From NCBI GenBank assembly GCA_002453155.1, contig DKGG01000051.1, forward strand, positions 1 to 60,341: DNA of 60,341 nt. Reading direction: 5' to 3'. Both the position numbers and the translations under genes were made by a program. Below are positions 10,688 through 19,626 of this stretch, piece by piece. The DNA is from Bdellovibrionaceae bacterium UBA6776. GTDB taxonomy: Bacteria > Bdellovibrionota > Bdellovibrionia > Bdellovibrionales > UBA1609. Positions within the stretch are counted from its first letter, which is position 1, and every line of letters begins with the position of its first letter. The notes under the pieces were generated by a model. That model had not been told where the DNA came from, ran no database searches, and worked only from the letters and a program-made list of their open reading frames with translations.

Positions 10688-11644
10688 TTATAGCAATTGA
10701 ATTGCTGTTAAAATGGCGTCTTTCATAGACCCAGGATTGGCCTTATTTTTTCCAAAGATTTCTACGGCGGTGCCATGGTCCACACTGGTTCTTACAAAGG
10801 GCAAGCCCAGAGTCAAATGAACTCCTTCTCCAAATCCGTGTAGAGTTTTGAAGGGGATCAATCCTTGGTCATGGTATTGGGCCAAATAGAGCGCTACACT
10901 TTTTCGTCTAGAGGCCTCAAACGCCGAGTCCGAAGGAATAGGGCCAAGCCAATTTAAGGATTTAAATTTGGAAGCGTTCATCCACTTTTCAAAACTCTGA
11001 TCTTGGTTTCCGATGATCCCACCCTCACCGGAATGGGGATCCAAAGCCAGTATCGCAAGTTGGCCCTTCAACTTCAGGCGAGCCATTAAAACTTGGGCTT
11101 CGTTTAAAGCAGCGGACCACCGTTTTTTGTCTTTGCAGAAGGAGGGCACTTTTTCCAGCGAGATGTGATCGGTCAACAACATCACGTTCATTCGAGATCC
11201 CAAATAGGCCTGAAAAAGAAATTTGGATTTGCACAGAGTTTTCAACATTTCTGTGTGACCAATTTCCTTGTAGCCCGCTCGAAGAATTCCAGATTTAGAA
11301 AGAGGCCCCGTCACCAAAGCATTTTGATGGGGATTCTTCAAACAACCTTGTGCGGAATCTCGAACCCATTCTATCGGGGCACGACCGTCAAAAATCACAT
11401 ACAAATGTCTAAAATTTAAAGAGGCGGAGGTTGCTTCAATAAGTGAGTGGAATTCGAGAACTTCAAATGGAAAATCACGAACTTGCTTTCGAAGCTTTTG
11501 AAACGCTTTTTTATCTGCAAATAAAAAAAACTGGGTTCCTCGTTTGGGTCCAATGGACTTTAACGCTTTGAGAGCCACTTCAAGGCCAACACCATCAATG
11601 TCCCCTGAAGTGATCCAAATTTTTTTATGAGATTGAGCCTTCAT
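10688..11644 (-). CDS. pdxA: 4-hydroxythreonine-4-phosphate dehydrogenase
   Basis: Oxidises 4-phosphohydroxy-L-threonine in the DXP-dependent route to pyridoxal 5'-phosphate; 318 residues, normal for PdxA. Motifs: N-terminal TSGDIDGVGLEVALKAL, ALVTGPLSKSGI, GHTEML, LDPHSGEGG, and the metal and substrate site AQYHDQGLIPFK followed by TSVDHGTA. The start ATG abuts the stop of the upstream prolyl isomerase gene with no gap, so it is translated as part of the same operon. The usual GDPaGIGPE opening is changed to GDIDGVGLE, a mild deviation from the family. Confidence 0.92.
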   Translation of the reverse strand: MKAQSHKKIWITSGDIDGVGLEVALKALKSIGPKRGTQFFLFADKKAFQKLRKQVRDFPFEVLEFHSLIEATSASLNFRHLYVIFDGRAPIEWVRDSAQGCLKNPHQNALVTGPLSKSGILRAGYKEIGHTEMLKTLCKSKFLFQAYLGSRMNVMLLTDHISLEKVPSFCKDKKRWSAALNEAQVLMARLKLKGQLAILALDPHSGEGGIIGNQDQSFEKWMNASKFKSLNWLGPIPSDSAFEASRRKSVALYLAQYHDQGLIPFKTLHGFGEGVHLTLGLPFVRTSVDHGTAVEIFGKNKANPGSMKDAILTAIQLL

Positions 11645-12595
11645 TTAAGAGTTGATGCGAACAAAAGCTTCCGAACGTTTTTGATCCAACCAGGCTCTCA
11701 ATTGTCTAGAAAATGCTTCTTGGTGGAGCTGATTGCGAATCTGTTCTTTGTTGGCTTCTAGCTCTGGATCGGAAACCAAAGTTTTCTTAACGACCTTAAA
11801 AATATGCACTCCCTGAGGCGTGACAACAGGTCTGGAATATTTGCCTTCGCCCAAGCCAGTGACTCCCTTTTTGATGGCCGGAGAAAGTTCTGTAGCTTTG
11901 AAACTTCCAAGAAGACCACCGTTTGTAAATCCAGGATCTTCACTGTATTGCTCTGCCATTTTTCCAAAGGCCTGTCCGCTCTGCAATTTTTTATAAACCG
12001 CTTGCGCCCTTTCCTTCGCTTCTTTCTCTCCGCCTTTTTGAGGAGTAAAAAAGATATGAGCCAATGTCAGTTCGAAGACTTGAGTGCTTCCGGGACCCTT
12101 TTTGGATAAATAATATGCGGCTACATCCTCGTCAGAAATTCGAATTCGAGAGTTCACTTCTTTGTCGATCAATGATTTTCGCTCCAATCCTTTTTTAATA
12201 AAGGATTGGTATTCCGCCATCGAAACACCTTGGCGAGCCAGGGCTTCTTTAAATTGACTTCGACTCAAACCATTTTGCTTAGCGACTTGGTTGATTTCTT
12301 TTTCCACCCGTTCAATGGTGACTTGAAACCCATTTTTCTTAACTTCACTGTCGATGGTTTTTTCATCAATCAGATACTGCAGAAGTTTTTTGTCTGACTT
12401 TAAAAGGTCATCTTTGTCATAAATCTGGAAAAGGAGGTCGTTGACCAAGCCTTTGTTTTTTAAAGCAGATTTTTCTTTTTGAATGTCCGATAGGGTGAGG
12501 GGTTCAGAGTTTACGATTGCAACAATGCGGTCGACCACTTCCGCAGAAGTTTGAAAGGCCAGAAGAGTTGCCAAAAGACAAAAGAACACTTTCAC
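11645..12595 (-). CDS. surA: SurA-like periplasmic peptidyl-prolyl isomerase
   Basis: Periplasmic chaperone and parvulin for outer-membrane protein maturation; 316 residues. A signal peptide (MKVFFCLLATLLAFQTSA) precedes VVDRIVAIVNSEPLTLSDI, the typical SurA N-terminal start. A helical chaperone domain follows, then one parvulin domain (about residues 175-270: LAHIFFTPQKGG, QYSEDPGFTNGGLLGSF, GVHIFKVVKK). E. coli SurA has two parvulin domains, so this is the shorter form. The start codon is GTG with aggag six bases upstream; the GTG directly follows the stop of the preceding gene. Position next to pdxA parallels the surA-pdxA order in enterobacteria. Confidence 0.88.
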   Translation of the reverse strand: MKVFFCLLATLLAFQTSAEVVDRIVAIVNSEPLTLSDIQKEKSALKNKGLVNDLLFQIYDKDDLLKSDKKLLQYLIDEKTIDSEVKKNGFQVTIERVEKEINQVAKQNGLSRSQFKEALARQGVSMAEYQSFIKKGLERKSLIDKEVNSRIRISDEDVAAYYLSKKGPGSTQVFELTLAHIFFTPQKGGEKEAKERAQAVYKKLQSGQAFGKMAEQYSEDPGFTNGGLLGSFKATELSPAIKKGVTGLGEGKYSRPVVTPQGVHIFKVVKKTLVSDPELEANKEQIRNQLHQEAFSRQLRAWLDQKRSEAFVRINS

Positions 12596-13579
12596 TCAAT
12601 ACTCCTTTGTTTCAATTCGCAGGCTCTCAATCAAATCGCTGTCTTTAAAAATTCGGGCCTTGCGAATCTGTTCATCGAGCCATTTGGTGTAGAGCTTTTG
12701 CTGCTCTTCCTGCATCAATTCCTGCTCGATTTGATCTTTTACCCGACTCAAAGGTTCGGATCTAGCGTACTTTTTACCAATCAGTTCAAAGATATGAAAC
12801 CCAAATTCGCTTTTAATGACGGGACTTCGGCGGCCAATGGGCATTTTAAACGCCGAGGCAAATATGGGAGACTCCCCCTTCTCGATCCAGAAGACTTCGG
12901 GCTTGATCGACTCACCGCCCTTTTCATTGAGAATATTGGCGATTTTGGTGATGGTGCTCCCCTTTTTCAGCTCCTGCTCGATCAGTTTGGCGTCACGCTT
13001 CAGCGGAAGGAGAATGTGGCGCAACTGAACGGTTTCTTTCCTGGAAAACTGTTCTCGATGGGCATTGTAAAAGGACTTGATCTCATTTGCGGAGGGTTTT
13101 TCGATGTCTTTGGTCAACGCAGACACCACCAATTTTTGAACCATGGTTTGCTCCATCCGGCGCTTCCAGTCTTTAAAGGTCAAACCCTGTTCCGCCAATG
13201 AGGCTTTAAAACTCAAATCATCAGGGTATGATTTTTTGACCTTCCCAATTTCAGCTTCCAGATCCTCGGCCTTGACGAGCAATCCCTTTTTTCGGGCCCA
13301 TTGAGCACTGAGAGATTGAACAATAAAATCTTTGGTAATTGCGTCTTTTGTTCCCTTTAAACTCTTGGGATCTTTTACGTGAATGGCATTTTCATTTCGA
13401 AGTCGAAACACCAATTCTTTCGAAAAATCTTCAGCGGTCCAACGGTCTCCGTTGACGTCGAGGACAATCTTATTGCCGAGATTCTTTTTAGAGGTGCAGC
13501 CTGCAACAAAAAGCGATGCACACAATAAGGTTGCAGGCAGAAGGAAAAGATTAATTGATTTTTTTAAGAACGGATTCAT
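12596..13579 (-). CDS. Parvulin-type peptidyl-prolyl isomerase lipoprotein
   Basis: Membrane-anchored foldase of about 327 residues. The signal sequence ends in lipobox VAGC, followed by TSKKN. The N-terminal helical part (MNPFLKK...VNGDRWTAEDFSKEL) resembles SurA_N-type chaperone domains, and the parvulin domain spans about residues 190-285 (LRHILLPLKR, EVFWIEKGES, FGFHIFELIGKK). It resembles PrsA or PpiC-type lipoprotein foldases. I chose the ATG at 13579 over a TTG one codon earlier. The 5' end overlaps the preceding isomerase gene by 29 bp, so translation is coupled, and no clear ribosome-binding site is seen. Second of three tandem isomerase genes. Confidence 0.88.
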   Translation of the reverse strand: MNPFLKKSINLFLLPATLLCASLFVAGCTSKKNLGNKIVLDVNGDRWTAEDFSKELVFRLRNENAIHVKDPKSLKGTKDAITKDFIVQSLSAQWARKKGLLVKAEDLEAEIGKVKKSYPDDLSFKASLAEQGLTFKDWKRRMEQTMVQKLVVSALTKDIEKPSANEIKSFYNAHREQFSRKETVQLRHILLPLKRDAKLIEQELKKGSTITKIANILNEKGGESIKPEVFWIEKGESPIFASAFKMPIGRRSPVIKSEFGFHIFELIGKKYARSEPLSRVKDQIEQELMQEEQQKLYTKWLDEQIRKARIFKDSDLIESLRIETKEY

Positions 13580-14363
13580 CAATGGAAACCGGATATTTCT
13601 TTTTTAATGCTTTAAAGTAACTGTCGAACACCTGATTTCTTTTTTGATCTATCACAGCCGCTCGCACCTGAGATTTATCCGCATCATTGTAAGACCTGCG
13701 ATCTATCATTTTGATGATATGAAAACCATAGCGAGTTCGAAAGGGTTTAGAAACCTGACCTTCACGCAGTTTCAAGCTGGCCGCGTAGTATTCAGGAACC
13801 AAGGTCACGCGGCTTTGATAACCAATGTCCCCGCCCATTTCCTTGGAAGGAATGTCATCTGAATACAATTTTACAAGATCTTCAAAAGACTTCTTCTTGG
13901 AAGCCGCCAACTTATAAACTTCAGTGGCACGTTGATAGGCATCTTTAACGGCTCCCGAGGCCGCGTCTTCTTTTAAGCTGATCAAAATGTGTCGGGTGCG
14001 CACGGAAGGATTATTTCGATAATAAGCCTTCATCTCACTTTCCTTAACCCGGATATTTTGAATGCGATCTCCCACTTCTTTTTCCAGAAGAGCATTGTAC
14101 AAAACTTGCTCCATGGCCTGGATCACTTCGGGACTTTTGTTCAAATTTTTTGAGTAAGCTTCCTTCACCCCCATTTCAAATTTGATCCAATCCTGGACAA
14201 ATTGATCTTTGGAAGGAGGGTTTACAGAATTTTTACGAACAAATTCATAACGCTCTTTAAATTCCTTTGCGGAAATCTTCTTTCCCGCAACGGTGAAGAC
14301 CGTTTGGCCAAAAACAAGAGATGGTAAAAAACCGAACGCAATAAAAATAAGAAAAGTTTTCAT
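13551..14363 (-). CDS. Periplasmic parvulin-type peptidyl-prolyl isomerase
   Basis: Exported prolyl isomerase of 270 residues. The signal peptide (MKTFLIFIAFGFLPSLVFGQ) is followed by a helical N-terminal region containing VAGKKISAKEFKERY, and a parvulin domain at about residues 118-220 (RTRHILISLKED, LYSDDIPSKEMGGDIGY, TRYGFHIIKMIDRR). First of three consecutive parvulin genes, which overlap or abut and so form one operon with pdxA and the phosphohexomutase. The short C-terminal helix probably swaps into the chaperone domain as in SurA and PrsA; that is inference. Confidence 0.88.
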   Translation of the reverse strand: MKTFLIFIAFGFLPSLVFGQTVFTVAGKKISAKEFKERYEFVRKNSVNPPSKDQFVQDWIKFEMGVKEAYSKNLNKSPEVIQAMEQVLYNALLEKEVGDRIQNIRVKESEMKAYYRNNPSVRTRHILISLKEDAASGAVKDAYQRATEVYKLAASKKKSFEDLVKLYSDDIPSKEMGGDIGYQSRVTLVPEYYAASLKLREGQVSKPFRTRYGFHIIKMIDRRSYNDADKSQVRAAVIDQKRNQVFDSYFKALKKKYPVSIDESVLKKIN

Positions 14364-14386
14364 AGGTTTAGGCTAACCTGAATGGC

Positions 14387-15028
14387 TTAGGGACGCAAAA
14401 AATTTGAAGCTTGCTCACAGGCATTAGCAATGGCGTTACCTAAGGCTTTTGCATTGGCGGCATCTTTCACATTTTCAAGATTCAGGTCTAAAGGCTTGTG
14501 AAAGTAAATAACAATTTTAGCGAAAGGCTTGGGAAGACGTGCTTTGTTCCATGATTTTTGAAAGACAAAGTGAGGTTCGCTGGCAATTCCCACAGGAACA
14601 ATGGTGGCCTTTGTTAATTTGGCCAACTCAAAGATGCCACTTTTCACTTCGAAGATAGGGCCTTTCGGTCCATCCACAGCCATCGAAGAGTTGCGCCCTT
14701 CTTTGCGGACCAATCGTATCAATCCTTTGAGTGCTCCCACCCCGCCTCGAGTGGAGGAGCCTTTGGAGGTTGCGCCTCCAAATTTTCGAATGACAAAATC
14801 AATGAGCTGTCCGTCCTTACTGGTTGAGGTCATGGTGGCTAAGTTGAGGACTTTGACCATTGGCAAAACCGCCAATTCATCTCTGTGCCAATGAGCAAAA
14901 ATAAGAGAGTCGTTTTGGATTTGAGGGTCCTCCCAATGAAGATGAACCCTCCAGGTGCTTGACCACAGACGATACAACCACCAAACCAGAGTGGGGAGAA
15001 AGTAACGTCTAAAAATACCCACCTCCAA
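14387..15028 (-). CDS. DUF374 lysophospholipid acyltransferase-like protein
   Basis: A 213-residue member of the DUF374/LPLAT-like family, probably an inner-membrane acyltransferase acting on lipid A or phospholipid precursors. Motifs: FAHWHRDELA (acyltransferase H-x4-D block), TSTSKDGQ, GSSTRGG and VDGPKGP. A hydrophobic N-terminal helix (FLPTLVWWLYRLW) suggests membrane association. The frame has no early ATG: TTG at 15028 sits 2 nt after the etfA stop, and a GTG two codons in is an alternative; a ggagg overlaps this point. Translation is probably coupled to etfA. The exact acyl acceptor cannot be told from the sequence. Confidence 0.82.
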   Translation of the reverse strand: MEVGIFRRYFLPTLVWWLYRLWSSTWRVHLHWEDPQIQNDSLIFAHWHRDELAVLPMVKVLNLATMTSTSKDGQLIDFVIRKFGGATSKGSSTRGGVGALKGLIRLVRKEGRNSSMAVDGPKGPIFEVKSGIFELAKLTKATIVPVGIASEPHFVFQKSWNKARLPKPFAKIVIYFHKPLDLNLENVKDAANAKALGNAIANACEQASNFLRP

Positions 15029-15030
15029 AA

Positions 15031-15987
15031 TTAGTTGAGTGCTTTGCTCAACTCTTCTTTAAGAGGGCCGGCCAATTCAAAAATATCTCCGACAATGCCG
15101 TAAGAAGCTTTTTGGAAAATGGGAGCATCCGCATCTTTGTTGATGGCAACAATCACTTTGCTGCCGCTCATTCCAGCCATGTGTTGAATGGCTCCGGAAA
15201 TTCCGCAAGCGATGTAAAGACTTGGGGAAACGGTTTTTCCGGTTTGTCCCACTTGCATTCCATGGGGAACCCATCCTGCATCCACAACGGCTCGGGAAGC
15301 GCCAACGGTTGCACCTAAGGTTCCGGCCAAATCTTCAAGAATTTCAAAGTTTTTGGCTTCGCCCATTCCGCGGCCACCAGAAATAATAACGTTTGCTTCG
15401 GTCAAATCCGGTTTGTTGGAAGCTCCTTGAACGGTTTTTTCCAAAGTGACGTTTCCAGAAGCTTGAGGAGCATCAATGGTTTTGACGTCCGCTTCGGAAC
15501 CATCTGCATCCATCACAGGAAGTTGGTTGGATCTCATAAGAACGATGTTCAATCCACTTTCAAACTCCACTTCAGCGGTGCACTTTCCAGAATACAAAGG
15601 CTTCAGCGCGATCAACTTGCCACCGTCCATTTTAAGTCCGGTGCAATCACTGGCCACGCTGGAATCCATGCGTGCAGCCACTCGCGGGAAGGCGTCCTTT
15701 GCAAGGGCCGAGGCATTTGCCAAAACAATTTGAGCGCCACTGGCAGAAATCATTTCTTTCAAAAGACTCACATAAACTTCGGGATTGTAGCCTTCTGCTG
15801 AGGGCGTGGAGGCGAAAGCAACCTTTGCTCCAAAGGCCCCGGCTTGCTTTGCCAATCCTGCAGCATCAGCGCCAATTGCGCCGGCAGAAGTTTCCAAGCC
15901 ATTTGTTTTGGCCCAAGTAAGGAGTTCCACAGATCCTTTTTTTAACGTTCCATCTTTTCCTTCAAGAAAAACAAAAACCTGACTCAT
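15031..15987 (-). CDS. etfA: Electron transfer flavoprotein subunit alpha
   Basis: FAD-binding half of ETF, carrying electrons from acyl-CoA and related dehydrogenases to the quinone pool via ETF-quinone oxidoreductase; 318 residues, normal. The C-terminal FAD domain shows SGGRGMG, GASRAVVDAGWVPHGMQVGQTGKTVSP, ACGISGAIQHMAG and INKDADAPIF, the family signature. etfB lies 10 bp upstream. The start ATG has a ggggga ribosome-binding site. The strong ETF signature and intact subunit pair leave little doubt. Confidence 0.97.
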   Translation of the reverse strand: MSQVFVFLEGKDGTLKKGSVELLTWAKTNGLETSAGAIGADAAGLAKQAGAFGAKVAFASTPSAEGYNPEVYVSLLKEMISASGAQIVLANASALAKDAFPRVAARMDSSVASDCTGLKMDGGKLIALKPLYSGKCTAEVEFESGLNIVLMRSNQLPVMDADGSEADVKTIDAPQASGNVTLEKTVQGASNKPDLTEANVIISGGRGMGEAKNFEILEDLAGTLGATVGASRAVVDAGWVPHGMQVGQTGKTVSPSLYIACGISGAIQHMAGMSGSKVIVAINKDADAPIFQKASYGIVGDIFELAGPLKEELSKALN

Positions 15988-15996
15988 ATCTCCCCC

Positions 15997-16770
15997 TTAA
16001 AGAACCTTTGCTTCATTCATAAGCAAATCGACCAATTTGTGTGCTTGTTCCTGCGGTGATCCCTCGATCATTTTGACGGGAGGTTTTTCCGGAGGAAGTT
16101 CAAAGTTTTTAAATTTCATTTTAGGCATCAAATCATTCAAGCCCAAGTCCGCAGCGGTCAGTTCCTTCAGAGGCTTTTTCTTGGCCTTCATAATGCCTGG
16201 CAAACTGGCATATCTAGGTGTGTTCAGACCCTTGTTTGCGGAGATCACACAGGGAGTTTTCAATTGGAAGACTTCTTTTGCTCCGCCTTCAACGTCTCTT
16301 TCGACAACAACCTGTCCCTCGGTGAAATCCAACTTAGAGACCACTCCAGCGTGGGGAACCTCCAAAAATTCAGCAACCATTTGGCCTACGCTGGAACCAT
16401 TGCCATCAATGGCCAATTTTCCGGTGAAGACCATGCGCACATCGCCCTCTTTTTTGATGGTTTCTGCCAAAAGCTTTGCTGCAAGATAGCAATCAATAGT
16501 TTCTGGGGCATCAATCACCACAGCTTCGTCCGCACCCATTGCCAATGCGGTTCGCAAGGAATCAACCACTCGAGATTTAGGGCCTGCAGAAAGAACAACC
16601 ACTGTATCTGAGGTTGTTGTCTTCAATTTCAAGGCCTCTTCCACAGCAAACTCGTCATAAGGGTTCATCACCCATTTGATGGAGCCTTCTTCGATGCCGG
16701 ATTTGTCACCTTTGATTTGAATTTTAGTTTCGGTGTCAGGAACTTGCTTGATGCAAACGAAAGTTTTCAT
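15997..16770 (-). CDS. etfB: Electron transfer flavoprotein subunit beta
   Basis: AMP-binding ETF subunit; 257 residues. The N-terminus CIKQVPDTETKI, the block WVMNPYDEFAVEEALKL, GKLAIDGNGSSVGQMVAEFL and the interdomain VERDVEGGAKEVFQLKTPCV are diagnostic. Heads the leftward operon etfB-etfA-DUF374. A ribosome-binding site (gaggagaaacc) precedes ATG. The 252-bp gap upstream, shared with the divergent sdhC, holds no ORF of note; I could not place a convincing sigma-70 promoter in it. Confidence 0.97.
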   Translation of the reverse strand: MKTFVCIKQVPDTETKIQIKGDKSGIEEGSIKWVMNPYDEFAVEEALKLKTTTSDTVVVLSAGPKSRVVDSLRTALAMGADEAVVIDAPETIDCYLAAKLLAETIKKEGDVRMVFTGKLAIDGNGSSVGQMVAEFLEVPHAGVVSKLDFTEGQVVVERDVEGGAKEVFQLKTPCVISANKGLNTPRYASLPGIMKAKKKPLKELTAADLGLNDLMPKMKFKNFELPPEKPPVKMIEGSPQEQAHKLVDLLMNEAKVL

Positions 16771-17022
16771 GGTTTCTCCTCAATGCCTGATTCTTAGAAA
16801 TTTAAAATACATCTTGTCCAAATCTACAATGGATAAAATTCGTAAAAATCCTAAAATTTGCGTGAAGCTTCCCCAAGCCTAGGGACCCCAAAAAGGATGG
16901 CCGGAGGAAAAGATGATTTCTTTGACCATTCAGACCTAGACGTGTTGAAGCTCGTCTGGACCTTTCGATCTTTGTGGGTTAATTAAATGAAAGTCAATCG
17001 ATAACACGAAGGAAGAAACCTC

Positions 17023-17676
17023 ATGAACTTTTGGAAGTCGACGATCGGTCAAAAACAACTGGTGGGGCTTGCAGGTCTTGCATTGGCAGGATTTGTACTC
17101 ACTCACATGCTGGGAAACCTCCTTATATTGGTGGGTCCAAGGGCATACAACGAGTACAGTCACGCACTGGTTTCAAACCCATTGATCTATGCTGCAGAAG
17201 TGGGCCTTTTGGTTTTCTTTTTAGGCCATGTGATTGTTGCGATGACTTTGCAGAAACGAAATTGGAAATCTCGTGAAGTGAAGTACGCCGTCAGTGCCAG
17301 TGGTGACAAAGCCACCTCACCTGCAAAAAAGAGTTTGTGGGCACAAGGCATGATCATTTTGATTTTTGTCGTTCTGCATTTGATCACAATGAAATATGGC
17401 GAATACTACACCGTAAATTATGGACAGGGTGAAATTCGAGACCTTCACCGCTTGGTTGTAGATGTGTTTCATCAACCCGGCTATGTCATTTGGTATGTGA
17501 TCTGTTTGGTTTTGTTGGGAATTCATCTTTCCCATGGAGTGGCTTCGTCTTTTCAAACCTTGGGATTCAACCACCCCAAGTACACTCCAAAAATTAAGTT
17601 GGGAAGTTGCCTTTTTGCGGCCGTCGTCACTGCCGGATTTGTTGTTCAACCTATATATGTATATTTTTTGATGTGA
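17023..17676 (+). CDS. sdhC: Succinate dehydrogenase cytochrome b558 subunit
   Basis: Membrane anchor of a type B succinate:quinone oxidoreductase; 217 residues, five predicted helices. Histidines suited to two hemes are seen in VLTHMLGN, FLGHVIVAM, VVLHLITMKYGEYY and LGIHLSHGVASSFQTLG. The single large anchor (no sdhD) matches the b558 family of Bacillus, Bacteroidota and many former Deltaproteobacteria. sdhA follows after 8 bp and sdhB after that. ATG with gaaggaag upstream. Confidence 0.93.
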   Translation: MNFWKSTIGQKQLVGLAGLALAGFVLTHMLGNLLILVGPRAYNEYSHALVSNPLIYAAEVGLLVFFLGHVIVAMTLQKRNWKSREVKYAVSASGDKATSPAKKSLWAQGMIILIFVVLHLITMKYGEYYTVNYGQGEIRDLHRLVVDVFHQPGYVIWYVICLVLLGIHLSHGVASSFQTLGFNHPKYTPKIKLGSCLFAAVVTAGFVVQPIYVYFLM

Positions 17677-17684
17677 GGTGAGAA

Positions 17685-19616
17685 ATGGCTAGCCATGAAA
17701 AATTAAAATCGAATGCTCCCTCAGGACCTATTGAAGACCGTTGGCAAAAACACCAGTTTGACATGAAGCTTGTGAACCCAGCCAACAAACGAAAGCACAC
17801 GGTGATTGTGGTGGGTACAGGCTTAGCCGGTGCCAGTGCGGCCGCCAGCCTTGCGGAACTGGGATATCATGTAAAATCTTTTTGCATTTCTGATTCTCCA
17901 CGACGGGCCCATTCCATTGCCGCTCAAGGGGGAATCAATGCCGCGAAAAACTATCAAAATGATGGAGACTCTGTTTATCGGTTGTTTTATGACACCGTAA
18001 AAGGGGGAGACTTCAGGTCTCGTGAATCCAACGTTTACCGATTGGCGCAAATTTCTCCGGCCATCATTGATCACTGTGTGGCATTGGGAGTTCCTTTTGC
18101 CAGAGAGTATGGCGGGATGCTCGACAACCGATCTTTTGGTGGAGCCCAAGTTTCAAGAACCTTCTATGCGCGCGGCCAAACCGGACAACAGCTTTTGTTG
18201 GGCGCTTACTCGGCCATGATGAGACAAGTGGACAAAAAGTCTGTGGAAATGTTCCCTCGTCGTGAAATGTTGGATTTAGTCACTGTGGATGGAAAGGCTC
18301 GCGGAATTACCGTTCGAAACCTGATCACGGGGGAAATTGAATCCCACGCTGCGGACGCTGTTTTGCTATGCACGGGTGGTTACGGAAACGTTTACTTTCT
18401 TTCTACGAATGCAATGAACTCCAACGCAACGGCTGCCTGGAGATGTCACAAGAAGGGGGCGTTCTTTGCGAACCCTTGCTTTACGCAGATTCATCCGACG
18501 TGCATTCCTCGGTCGGGCTCTTATCAGTCTAAGCTGACATTGATGTCTGAGAGTTTGAGAAACGATGGTCGTGTTTGGGTTCCTAAAAACAAAGGCGATC
18601 GACGTCCTCCAAATGAAATTCCAGAATCAGAAAGAGATTATTATTTAGAGCGCATCTATCCCAGTTTTGGAAACTTGGTGCCTCGAGATGTGGCTTCCAG
18701 ACAGGCTAAATTTCGTGTGGATGAGCAACGTGGAGTGGGTCCCACCGGCGAAGCGGTCTACTTGGATTTTTCGGATGCGATCAAACGCCTTGGTGAAGAC
18801 CAGGTTTCCGAAAAGTACGGAAACCTTTTTCAGATGTACGAAAAGATCACTGGAGAAAATCCATACAAAGTGCCCATGAGAATTTACCCAGCGGTTCACT
18901 ACACCATGGGTGGATTGTGGGTGGATTACAATTTACAAAGTACCATTCCAGGTTTGCATGTGTTGGGTGAAGCCAACTTTTCGGACCATGGAGCCAACCG
19001 ATTGGGTGCATCTGCTTTGATGCAAGGATTGGCGGATGGATACTTTATCATACCGTACACCCTTGGAAACTATTTGGGGTCCAACAAAATCGAAAAGATC
19101 ACCGAAGATCATGAAGCTTTTAAGGCCAGCAGAGAAGAAGCCAAAAAGCGACTCGATCAATTCTTTAGCATCCAAGGGAAGAAAACCGTGGATGATTTCC
19201 ACAAAGAGTTGGGTGCAATCATGTGGCACTACGTGGGAATGTCTCGCAATGCGGAGGGCTTAAAGAAGGCCATCGAAGAAATTGGAAAACTTCGCAAAGA
19301 ATTTTGGGAAGATCTCAAAATTCCAGGAGAGGCCAATTACAAAAACTCTGAAATCGAAAAAGCGGGACGTGTTGCCGACTTCCTTGAATTGGGTGAGTTG
19401 ATGGCTCGTGATGCTTTGGAGAGACAAGAGTCTTGTGGAGGTCATTTCCGCGAGGAGTATCAAACTCCAGAAAACGAAGCTTTGCGAAAGGATGAGGAGT
19501 TTTCTCATGTGGCCGCTTGGGAGTTTTCAGGAAAAGATCATGATCTGAAATGGTCGCGATTCGAAGAGCCTCTTGATTTTGAATATGTGAAGTTGACTCA
19601 AAGAAGTTACAAATAA
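17685..19616 (+). CDS. sdhA: Succinate dehydrogenase/fumarate reductase flavoprotein subunit
   Basis: Catalytic FAD subunit, 643 residues, cytoplasmic face of the inner membrane. The dinucleotide fold VIVVGTGLAGASAAASLAELG is followed by RRAHSIAAQGGINAAKN, whose His is the covalent FAD attachment site. Active-site stretches include HYTMGGLWVDY, LHVLGEANFSDHGANRLGAS and the C-terminal helical domain. It is longer than E. coli SdhA (588) and fits the type B (non-classical) branch. Part of sdhCAB. Direction (succinate oxidation or fumarate reduction) cannot be told from sequence; an aerobic lifestyle would favour oxidation. Confidence 0.97.
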   Translation: MASHEKLKSNAPSGPIEDRWQKHQFDMKLVNPANKRKHTVIVVGTGLAGASAAASLAELGYHVKSFCISDSPRRAHSIAAQGGINAAKNYQNDGDSVYRLFYDTVKGGDFRSRESNVYRLAQISPAIIDHCVALGVPFAREYGGMLDNRSFGGAQVSRTFYARGQTGQQLLLGAYSAMMRQVDKKSVEMFPRREMLDLVTVDGKARGITVRNLITGEIESHAADAVLLCTGGYGNVYFLSTNAMNSNATAAWRCHKKGAFFANPCFTQIHPTCIPRSGSYQSKLTLMSESLRNDGRVWVPKNKGDRRPPNEIPESERDYYLERIYPSFGNLVPRDVASRQAKFRVDEQRGVGPTGEAVYLDFSDAIKRLGEDQVSEKYGNLFQMYEKITGENPYKVPMRIYPAVHYTMGGLWVDYNLQSTIPGLHVLGEANFSDHGANRLGASALMQGLADGYFIIPYTLGNYLGSNKIEKITEDHEAFKASREEAKKRLDQFFSIQGKKTVDDFHKELGAIMWHYVGMSRNAEGLKKAIEEIGKLRKEFWEDLKIPGEANYKNSEIEKAGRVADFLELGELMARDALERQESCGGHFREEYQTPENEALRKDEEFSHVAAWEFSGKDHDLKWSRFEEPLDFEYVKLTQRSYK

Positions 19617-19626
19617 GGATAACACC

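Noticed and set aside
16771..17022. Divergent promoter pair between etfB and sdhC
   Set aside because: TTGACC at about 16921 has no -10 at the right distance and other candidates were equally poor, so no promoter is called.
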